Shown one piece after another: positions 1 through 5,340 of a stretch of DNA of 6,634 nucleotides. Within the stretch, counting starts at the first letter, position 1. Every line of letters starts with the position of its first letter. Below the pieces are notes generated by a model. That model ran no database searches, was not told the DNA's origin, and worked only from the letters and a program-made list of their open reading frames with translations. This stretch comes from Pseudomonadota bacterium. Lineage in GTDB: Bacteria; Pseudomonadota; Alphaproteobacteria; Caulobacterales; Aquidulcibacteraceae. The stretch is from positions 1-6,634 of the forward strand of contig JAEWNX010000136.1 in the NCBI GenBank assembly GCA_023461135.1, in the 5' to 3' direction. The translations under genes and the position numbers were made by a program.

Positions 1-18
1 GTCCATAAGACGCGCGTC

Positions 19-25
19 GGGGGAG
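19..25 (+). promoter_or_regulatory. Ribosome-binding site for the first membrane protein gene
   Basis: A GGGGGAG run ends 5 nt before the GTG at 31. It is the main reason for choosing that GTG, because the reading frame is open back to base 1 and no ATG occurs nearby. Confidence 0.6.
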
Positions 26-30
26 ACGAC

Positions 31-1071
31 GTGGCGCTAGACCTCACCGCACTTGCCGTCGCGTACGCGATCGCGATCGGACTGCTCGCGCTGGGCTACG
101 TGTTTGCCGGCCCCGTGTGGGTGGAGCGGCACTCGATCCAGCTTGCGGGGCCCGGGCAGGTGCGGCGCGTTTCCGGCTTCTGGGGCGAGTGGCTGCTCTG
201 CACAGCGTGCGCGGCCGTGGCGGCGACGGTGCGGGCGTTCACCGATGTGGCCATCGTGCGTGATGTGCTCGCGCCGAACATTGGCTGGGCGCTGCTCGTT
301 GTCGCCGCTGTTGCGGCCATCGTGTGGACGTACTCGTTCAGCGTCGTCGCTGGCGCCCGCCGCGAGGGCAAGGACGCCGCTTACCGCCGGCGCCTCGCCG
401 CGGCCTATGGGCCCTACGCCGGCTACGCCGCCATTCTGTTCGCCGGCGGCATCATGGTGCTGGCGCTCCTGGGCGTGGAGTTCGCGCATGACCAGCAGGC
501 CTTCAACGCGCAAGCGCAAGAGGTGCGCCAATCCGTCGACGCCGCCGTCGCCGTCGCAAACGCGCCCGGCGAAGAAGCAGCGCGCCAAGCGCTGACTTAC
601 CTTGAAGACGCCATCGGGCAGATCGCGGTCGCGCAGAATATTCTGCAGGACCAGATGAATCCGGTCTTCATTTTCGCCGCCGTGATCTTCGCGGTGAACA
701 TCCTCATCGTGCTGTCGCCGATCCGGCAGGCCTTCATGCAAGGCGCCATCGACCTCACGCACATCCTCACAGCCATAGCGGTAGCGGGCATATTGATCGC
801 GGGCTTTGTCAGCTATTTCGTGTCCTACGCGGACGTGATCCAGGATACGCTCCAGCGCATGAGTGCGGCGCGGCCTGATGCGAACTTGGGGGCGTGGGAG
901 TTGTCGCAGCGCTACAACGAAATGGTCGTGGAGCTGAACCGCTCGAAGAATCTGCTGGGCTTTGTGCAGGCGATCGGCGGGGAAGGCTCGGGATTGGCGC
1001 TGTTCGCCGCCGCGATCCAATTTACGCTCGATCGCATTCCGGGTCGTGAAGCGCGCAGGGCGGAGGCGTGA
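31..1071 (+). CDS. Multi-pass membrane protein of unknown function
   Basis: I do not recognise the family. The 346-residue product has hydrophobic segments at about residues 5-26, 54-72, 84-107, 129-150, 210-229, 242-266 and 309-332. Basic loops (for example around R110-R121, and the Arg-rich C-terminus) alternate with acidic ones, so the positive-inside rule fits seven spans with the N-terminus outside. Two extracytoplasmic loops then stand out: about 151-209, acidic, Ala/Gln-rich and probably helical or coiled coil, and about 267-308. There is no obvious catalytic motif. The GTG start at 31 is chosen for its GGGAG ribosome-binding site 5 nt upstream; the frame stays open to the window edge, so an earlier start cannot be excluded. 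It is the first visible gene of a tight four-gene unit, one base before the EEP hydrolase, which suggests an envelope role with that enzyme (inference). Confidence 0.85.
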   Translation: MALDLTALAVAYAIAIGLLALGYVFAGPVWVERHSIQLAGPGQVRRVSGFWGEWLLCTACAAVAATVRAFTDVAIVRDVLAPNIGWALLVVAAVAAIVWTYSFSVVAGARREGKDAAYRRRLAAAYGPYAGYAAILFAGGIMVLALLGVEFAHDQQAFNAQAQEVRQSVDAAVAVANAPGEEAARQALTYLEDAIGQIAVAQNILQDQMNPVFIFAAVIFAVNILIVLSPIRQAFMQGAIDLTHILTAIAVAGILIAGFVSYFVSYADVIQDTLQRMSAARPDANLGAWELSQRYNEMVVELNRSKNLLGFVQAIGGEGSGLALFAAAIQFTLDRIPGREARRAEA

Positions 1072-1072
1072 G

Positions 1073-2116
1073 ATGCGCAAATGGCACATCGTCGCCTTGG
1101 TGCTGGTCATGGGGCTTGGGCTCTACGCTGGGGCGTACTTCGTGCTGAACAACAACGCGGTCGCGTCGGCCGACGACATCGTGCGCCGCGACATGGAAGG
1201 CGCTGCGCCCGCGCGCGATGTGCTCAACATCACGGTTTGGAATCTGGGTTACGGTGGTCTGGGTCGCGAGAGCGATTTCGTCTCCGACGGCGGCGAACAT
1301 CTATTCCCGCCGTCGCGCGCAGCGGTGCGTGGCAACGTGGCGGCGATCAACGAGGTGGTCGCGCGTGAGCAATCCGATGTGCTCATCTTTCAGGAGATCG
1401 CGCACGGCGGGCCTGTGAATTACTGGGTCGATCTGAAAGGGACGCTCGACCGCACGCTGTCGGCGCGGAGCAGCGTGTTCTTCGCCGATTTCAAGACGCG
1501 GCTGATGCCGTGGCCGTTGGCGATGACGCATGGCCAGGCGATCTATTCGACCCATCTGATCCACGGCGCCGACGTCGTGCCCCTGCCGGCGGAAGATACG
1601 GCGATCTTCGGCGTGAAACGGCGCTACGCTTCCGTAGTGGCGCGGATTCCGATCGACGGACGAGCGCACGGCTGGACCATCGCCAGCGTGCACCTCGCGG
1701 CGTTTGATCCGGACGCCGCCGTGCGCACGCGCCAACTGCGTGAACTGATGGCCTGGGCGCAGCGCCAATACGAGAACGGGCAGCACGTCGTGCTGGCGGG
1801 CGACTGGAACTTCCGGATCGCGGAGACGAACTTTCCGAACACGACAGATGAACGGTTTCTGTTCTGGCTCTTTCCGTTTCCACAGGAAGCTCTGCCGGAG
1901 GGCTGGCGCATTGGGGCGGATGCGTCAGTACCCAGCGTGCGGACGAATTATCAGCCGTACGCGCCGGGCGAGAATTACGTCACCACGATCGACGGGTTCA
2001 TCGTCTCGCCCAACGTCGCCATCGAGAGCCTATCGGGCGTGGACCTGGGCTTTGAACATACCGACCACCAGCCCGTGCGCGCGCGCGTGCGGGCCATTCT
2101 AGGGGACTCAGAATGA
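1073..2116 (+). CDS. Endonuclease/exonuclease/phosphatase (EEP) family hydrolase, membrane-anchored or secreted
   Basis: A 347-residue metal-dependent phosphoester hydrolase of the EEP (DNase I/sphingomyelinase-like) fold. An N-terminal hydrophobic helix at about 5-25 follows a short basic start, giving either a membrane anchor or a signal peptide with a possible ASA cleavage site near residue 33. The expected active-site series is present in order: N57 in VWNLGYGG, E108 in IFQEI, H207 in SVHL, D244/N246 in AGDWN, D307 in TTIDGF, and D331-H332 in HTDHQP. The protein should therefore be active. The substrate cannot be read from sequence: nucleic acid, phospholipid/sphingomyelin and phosphoinositide hydrolases share this fold. 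The ATG at 1073 is preferred over an upstream in-frame TTG because GGAGG lies 6 nt before it and the signal helix starts there. The gene sits 1 bp after the membrane protein gene and overlaps the PhoD gene by ATGA, which suggests co-expression and a joint extracytoplasmic phosphoester-hydrolysing role. Confidence 0.92.
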   Translation: MRKWHIVALVLVMGLGLYAGAYFVLNNNAVASADDIVRRDMEGAAPARDVLNITVWNLGYGGLGRESDFVSDGGEHLFPPSRAAVRGNVAAINEVVAREQSDVLIFQEIAHGGPVNYWVDLKGTLDRTLSARSSVFFADFKTRLMPWPLAMTHGQAIYSTHLIHGADVVPLPAEDTAIFGVKRRYASVVARIPIDGRAHGWTIASVHLAAFDPDAAVRTRQLRELMAWAQRQYENGQHVVLAGDWNFRIAETNFPNTTDERFLFWLFPFPQEALPEGWRIGADASVPSVRTNYQPYAPGENYVTTIDGFIVSPNVAIESLSGVDLGFEHTDHQPVRARVRAILGDSE

Positions 2117-3957
2117 GTGAGCTGACACGCCGTGGTGCATTGGCGGCGACGGCAGGCCTTGCCGCGGCATGTGCGCAGAACATCGAGACGCCGCCTTATG
2201 AGGGCGCGGTCGCGTTCAATCACGGCGTCGCCTCCGGCGATCCGCGGCACGATCGCGTGATCATCTGGACGCGCGTGACGCCGGATCAGGCGGGGCCGGT
2301 GCCGGTGCGCTGGATTGTGTCGCGCAACCGCGAGCTCACCGACGTTGTAAAGACAGGCGTCGTCCAAACCAACGAAGCACGCGACTACACAGTGAAGGCG
2401 GACGTCACCGGGCTGCGCGCCGGCGCGCCCTACTTTTATGGTTTCCGCGCGGGCGAGGCGCAGAGCGCCATCGGCAAGACGCGCACGCTTCCGCGCGGCC
2501 GGCTCAACGAGATGAAGATCGGCGTCGTCTCGTGCGCATCCTATCCGCACGGTTTCTTCAACGCTTACGAAGCGCTCGCGCAGCGCGGCGACGTCGACCT
2601 CGTCGTGCATCTCGGCGACTACATTTTCGAGTACGGCTTGGCCGGCTATGGCGGCGACACCGCCGTCCAGCTTGGCCGTGTGCCGACGCCGGATGTAGAA
2701 TGTCTGCGCCTTCAGGACTATCGCCTGCGCCACGCGCAGTACAAGACTGAGGCCGAGCTGCAAGCTGCGCACGCGATCGCGCCGTGGATCACGGTGTGGG
2801 ACGATCACGAGGTCGCAAACGATTCCTTCAGCATGGGCGCCCAGAACCACCAGCCGAACGAAGGCGAGTGGGCCGATCGTAAGCGCGCCGCGCTGCAGGC
2901 CTATTACGAATGGATGCCAATCCGCGAACCCGAGTCGGGCCGCGCGTTCGAGGCCATCAACCGCTCCTACCAGTTCGGCGATCTCTTCACGCTGATCATG
3001 CTGGAGACGCGTCTGTTGGCCCGCACGCAGCCGCTGGATTACGCCAGCGACTTGCCTATCAAGACGCAGCGCTGGAACATGGCCAATCCGGCCGCGCCCG
3101 TCGCCCTGCGCGACGGCGAGGCGGACACGCCGGCGATGCAGCGCCTGCCGGCGATCTACGAAGCGGTGGGCGAGGAGATGCGCCCGGTGCTGGATTGGCG
3201 GCGCGCGCAGTCGCTGGTCACGTCTGCACAGAACCTGCCGGCGGGCTTCTATCTCGCGCCGGATGTGGACGCGCTGAACGCGGCGCTGAACACGCCGGAC
3301 CGCGTGATGCTGGGCGACGCACAAGAGACCTGGCTGCGCACTGAGCTGGCGGACTCGAAGCGCGCCGAGGTGCCATGGCAGGTGATCGGCAATCAGGTGC
3401 TCATGGCGCCGATCACCGCGCCTGATCTCTCCGCCACGCCGCCGCAGCTCGCGGCCGCGCTCGAGCGCTTGTTGCCGGGCGTGACCCAGCAACTGAAGCT
3501 TACGCGCTTTCCGTTCCCGCTTAGTGTCGACGTTTGGGACGGATATCCGCAAGCACGCGCGCGCGTGTTCGAGGCGATGCGCGCGAGCGCGGCGAACACG
3601 CTTGTCATCACCGGCGATTCCCACACGGCGTGGGCCAACGAGCTCAATGACGCGCAAGGGCGCGTTGGCGTGGAGCTGGGGGCGACCTCCGTCACATCGC
3701 CCAGCGATGCGAACTATTTCACGCCGTTCGGCGTCGATTTCGCCGGCGGCCTGCGCGCGCGCAATCCGCACGTGAAGTTCGTCGATCACCAGCGCGGATT
3801 TCTCTTGTTGACGCTGACGCCAGAGCAAGCGACGGCGGAGTTCTTCACCGTGAGCAACATTCTGTCGAAGGAATACGAGGTCGTGCGCACCGCCACGTTC
3901 ACGATCGCCGCGGATGACGGCGCCGGCGTCGGGGCAATCACTCCGGTTGCCGGTTAG
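2113..3957 (+). CDS. phoD: PhoD-type alkaline phosphatase/phosphodiesterase with Tat-like lipoprotein signal
   Basis: A 614-residue protein, close to the size of characterised PhoD enzymes, which cleave phosphomonoesters and phosphodiesters outside the cytoplasm using a Cys-ligated iron and calcium. The N-terminus has a twin arginine (R6-R7), a short Ala-rich hydrophobic stretch and Cys20 in an AAAC setting. This suggests Tat export with possible lipidation, although the lipobox lacks a strong -3 residue. The PhoD N-terminal domain starts near 36 (NHGVASGDPRHDRVIIWTRV). Metallophosphatase motifs follow: C141 in VVSCASY, D169/Y170 in HLGDYIFEYG, D230-D231-H232 in VWDDHEVAND, LETR at 297-300, N427 in VIGNQVLMAP, D502/H504 in TGDSHTAW, and HQRGF at 559-563. 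All key ligands are present. The start overlaps the EEP stop (ATGA), with AGGGGA 6 nt upstream, so translation is probably coupled. Phosphate-dependent control is typical of the family, but no Pho box can be seen here. Confidence 0.95.
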   Translation: MSELTRRGALAATAGLAAACAQNIETPPYEGAVAFNHGVASGDPRHDRVIIWTRVTPDQAGPVPVRWIVSRNRELTDVVKTGVVQTNEARDYTVKADVTGLRAGAPYFYGFRAGEAQSAIGKTRTLPRGRLNEMKIGVVSCASYPHGFFNAYEALAQRGDVDLVVHLGDYIFEYGLAGYGGDTAVQLGRVPTPDVECLRLQDYRLRHAQYKTEAELQAAHAIAPWITVWDDHEVANDSFSMGAQNHQPNEGEWADRKRAALQAYYEWMPIREPESGRAFEAINRSYQFGDLFTLIMLETRLLARTQPLDYASDLPIKTQRWNMANPAAPVALRDGEADTPAMQRLPAIYEAVGEEMRPVLDWRRAQSLVTSAQNLPAGFYLAPDVDALNAALNTPDRVMLGDAQETWLRTELADSKRAEVPWQVIGNQVLMAPITAPDLSATPPQLAAALERLLPGVTQQLKLTRFPFPLSVDVWDGYPQARARVFEAMRASAANTLVITGDSHTAWANELNDAQGRVGVELGATSVTSPSDANYFTPFGVDFAGGLRARNPHVKFVDHQRGFLLLTLTPEQATAEFFTVSNILSKEYEVVRTATFTIAADDGAGVGAITPVAG

Positions 3958-3963
3958 GCGCAC

Positions 3964-4083
3964 ATGGCGTCCAAGAGCACCGGCGGATGGAAGACGTGCA
4001 GCCGCGGCCACAAGTATCGCGGCGCGGGGCCATGTCCGATCTGTCGGCCGGGCGGGAAGAACAAAACGGCGAAGCAGCGCTGA
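3964..4083 (+). CDS. 39-residue putative zinc-binding protein (CxxxH...CxxC)
   Basis: A very short gene 6 bp after phoD, starting with ATG and ending in TGA. The product has four potential metal ligands, C12, H16, C24 and C27, in the pattern WKTCSRGHKY followed by GAGPCPICRPG. It ends in a Lys/Arg-rich tail and is strongly basic overall. The C-x3-H-x7-C-x2-C spacing and the GHxYxGxGPCPxC framework look like a compact zinc ribbon. From memory, small bacterial proteins with a similar K-C-x-x-G-H-x-Y...C-P-x-C layout are widespread and uncharacterised, but I cannot name a family. The fold is too small for an enzyme; nucleic-acid or protein binding is plausible (inference). The ribosome-binding site is weak (AGG at 3956-3958), so it may rely on coupling to phoD. 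Its stop lies one base from the stop of the convergent oxidase gene. Confidence 0.72.
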   Translation: MASKSTGGWKTCSRGHKYRGAGPCPICRPGGKNKTAKQR

Positions 4084-4084
4084 G

Positions 4085-5191
4085 CTAGAAGCGATGCGCG
4101 CCGAGGCCGGTGGCGGCGTCGGTGCGGGCGTGTAGCGAGAAGGCCGCGAGTTCCGCGGACGACTCGCCCTTGAGCCATTCCTCGGCGAGCTCCCCGAACG
4201 CTGGCGCGTACTTGAAGCCGTGGCCGGAACAGGCGGAGAAAAGCAACACGCGCTCGTGCGCTGAACTGGGCGCGATGACGAAATTTTCGTCAGGTGTGAC
4301 GGTGTAGAGGCACGTGGCCATCTTCACCGGCTTTGGTTCGTGCTTCGGCAAGAGTTCGCGCACGTGTGCGGAGAGCATGGCGGCGTCATGCGCATCGGGT
4401 TCGGCGATATCGTCGGGAGAGGTGGCGCCGCCGACCGCGTGCAGGCCGATCTTGTATCGTCCTTGCGGGGCGGGCATGCCGTAAACGCCCTCCTCGTTGT
4501 CGATGCAGATCGCCGGAAGCAGGCGCGGGGCGGGCGTGGAAAACCATCCGACGACGCGGCGGCGCACCGCGAGCCTGCCCGCGAACTCGGGCAACAGCTT
4601 TCCTGCCCAGCTCCCGGCGGCGACGATGACGGCGTCGAACTCGCGCGCCTCGCCATCGATGCGCAGCGTGGTGTTTTCGATCGGCGCCTCGATGCGTGTC
4701 TTGTGATTCAGTTTGGCGCCCCAGCGCGGCACTTGGCGCAACAGGAACGCGCGCGTGGCGTCGGCGGCGATCACGCCGCAATCTTCCTGGCGATAGACGT
4801 CCCACTCGTAGGGCATGGCGATGTAGCCGTGGGTCAGTGGATGGATGGCGTCGCCGCGCAGGACCGCGGCGGGTTTTGAGCTCATCCGCTGGCACGCGGC
4901 GACGAAAGGCGAGTCGCGCGGCCCCGCCATCAGCCCGCCGGTCCAGTCGATAAATGGCCGGCCGGCCAAGCCCTCCCAGGCGCGCCACAACACCGCTGCG
5001 CGGCGCGCGAGGCGCACATAGACATCCCCCTCGCCAGGGGTCAGACGCATGATGCGGGTGTCGCCGTGCGAGGAGCCGCGCCCATGCAGCGGCTCGAACT
5101 GGTCGAAGCCGGAAACGTCGTGGCCGGCGAGCGCCAAGCGAGCGCAGATGCTCAAGCCCGCAATGCCAAGTCCGACGACGGCGACTTTCAT
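4085..5191 (-). CDS. FAD-dependent amine oxidase, monomeric sarcosine oxidase/N-methyl-amino acid oxidase type
   Basis: A 368-residue flavoprotein, similar in length to monomeric sarcosine oxidase (MSOX), which oxidises N-methylated or secondary amino acids with O2 to give H2O2. The Rossmann motif GLGIAG is at 7-12, with acidic D30 at the end of the second strand. The family signature GSSHGDTRIMR is at 39-49, AAGSWAGKLLP at 191-201, and GRYKIGLHAVGG at 244-255; K247 and H251 match the MSOX oxygen-activating Lys and active-site His. C294 in ATCLYTVTPDENF matches the Cys that covalently binds FAD. GHGFKYAP at 323-330 has the conserved substrate-binding Lys (K327). The fold, flavin attachment and amine oxidase chemistry are well supported; the substrate is not (sarcosine, N-methyltryptophan, proline-like or pipecolate-like amines are possible). 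The ATG puts the Rossmann strand at residue 3, as expected. No signal peptide, so cytoplasmic. It is a single gene on its strand. Confidence 0.92.
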   Translation of the reverse strand: MKVAVVGLGIAGLSICARLALAGHDVSGFDQFEPLHGRGSSHGDTRIMRLTPGEGDVYVRLARRAAVLWRAWEGLAGRPFIDWTGGLMAGPRDSPFVAACQRMSSKPAAVLRGDAIHPLTHGYIAMPYEWDVYRQEDCGVIAADATRAFLLRQVPRWGAKLNHKTRIEAPIENTTLRIDGEAREFDAVIVAAGSWAGKLLPEFAGRLAVRRRVVGWFSTPAPRLLPAICIDNEEGVYGMPAPQGRYKIGLHAVGGATSPDDIAEPDAHDAAMLSAHVRELLPKHEPKPVKMATCLYTVTPDENFVIAPSSAHERVLLFSACSGHGFKYAPAFGELAEEWLKGESSAELAAFSLHARTDAATGLGAHRF

Positions 5192-5205
5192 GCTGCTGCT
5201 CTACT

Positions 5206-5251
5206 CTCCCCTTTCCCGCGAGGGGAGGGGGCAGGGGCGGGGCGATGCGAC
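5206..5251 (+). repeat. REP-like palindromic element, left copy
   Basis: The element has a perfect 7-bp stem, CTCCCCT at 5206-5212 with AGGGGAG at 5221-5227, around an 8-nt loop. A G-rich tail follows (CAGGGGCGGGGCGATGCGAC, 5232-5251). A hairpin plus G-rich tail is the layout of repetitive extragenic palindromes, and CTCTCCCC...GGGGAG sequences of this style are common between genes in GC-rich proteobacteria. It has no T-run, so it is not a standard terminator. It lies in the 5' leader of the minus-strand oxidase gene. Confidence 0.6.
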
Positions 5252-5298
5252 GCGTGCTGAGAATTTGCTCATGACATCGGCGCGCACGACTTGCTTTT

Positions 5299-5337
5299 GT
5301 CGCCTTTCACCCCATCCCTGACCCGCGCGGGGAAGGA
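5299..5337 (-). repeat. REP-like palindromic element, right (inverted) copy
   Basis: Read on the minus strand, this copy gives a C-rich/G-rich head containing a perfect 10-bp palindrome (CCCGCGCGGG, 5322-5331). A tail follows, CAGGGATGGGGTGAAAGGCG then AC, matching the left copy's tail at CAGGG, GGGG and the final GCGAC. The two copies are thus imperfect inverted repeats about 47 bp apart. The outer edge overlaps the ribosome-binding site of the DUF817 gene. Confidence 0.55.
5331..5337 (+). promoter_or_regulatory. Ribosome-binding site of the DUF817 gene, inside the repeat
   Basis: GGAAGGA is the only purine-rich site before the DUF817 gene. It is 3 nt from the ATG at 5341, which is short, and 12 nt from the in-frame ATG at 5350, which is long, so it does not settle which ATG is used. 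The first two bases (5330-5331 region) are shared with the 10-bp palindrome of the right repeat copy, so RNA structure there could affect initiation. Confidence 0.45.
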
Positions 5338-5340
5338 CCC

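Larger units (their letters stand above)
5192..5340. promoter_or_regulatory. Divergent intergenic region between the flavoprotein and DUF817 genes
   Basis: This 149-bp region must hold the promoters of both outward-facing genes. Most of it is taken up by two inverted GC-rich REP-like sequences, leaving about 47 bp (5252-5298) of lower GC content in the middle. I looked for -35/-10 pairs on both strands and found only weak TTG-type -35 candidates without a convincing -10, so no promoter is placed exactly. Confidence 0.4.

Noticed and set aside
962..1072. Upstream extension of the EEP hydrolase to an earlier TTG
   Set aside because: The extra 37 residues are Arg-rich, overlap the preceding gene and would bury the signal/anchor helix. 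The ATG at 1073 has GGAGG at proper spacing.
37..1110. 357-codon open frame on the minus strand opposite the first membrane protein gene
   Set aside because: The translation is Arg/His-rich without motifs or a good start site, while the plus frame gives clear membrane spans, a ribosome-binding site and tight coupling to the next gene.
2076..2095. Run of alternating GC dinucleotides near the EEP 3' end
   Set aside because: It encodes an Arg/Ala/Val stretch of the hydrolase C-terminus in frame. Such CG runs recur through the window and reflect base composition.
1975..4011. 678-codon open frame on the minus strand opposite phoD
   Set aside because: It covers the well-supported phoD gene and the end of the EEP gene, its product is dominated by Arg/His/Ala with no recognisable domain, and long antisense frames are expected in GC-rich coding DNA.
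5206..5227. Perfect 7-bp hairpin considered as a transcription terminator
   Set aside because: No T-run follows on either strand, and it lies between divergent starts where no terminator is expected. A REP-like element explains it better.
5201..5272. 23-codon minus-strand frame just upstream of the oxidase gene, a possible leader peptide
   Set aside because: It reads through the REP-like repeat, giving a Pro/Arg/Ser-rich peptide, has no ribosome-binding site, and looks like a chance frame through repetitive DNA.
5252..5298. Search for a sigma-70 type promoter between the two repeat copies
   Set aside because: TTGCTC- and TTGCTT-like hexamers occur, but no acceptable -10 element lies at 16-18 bp on either strand, so no site was called.
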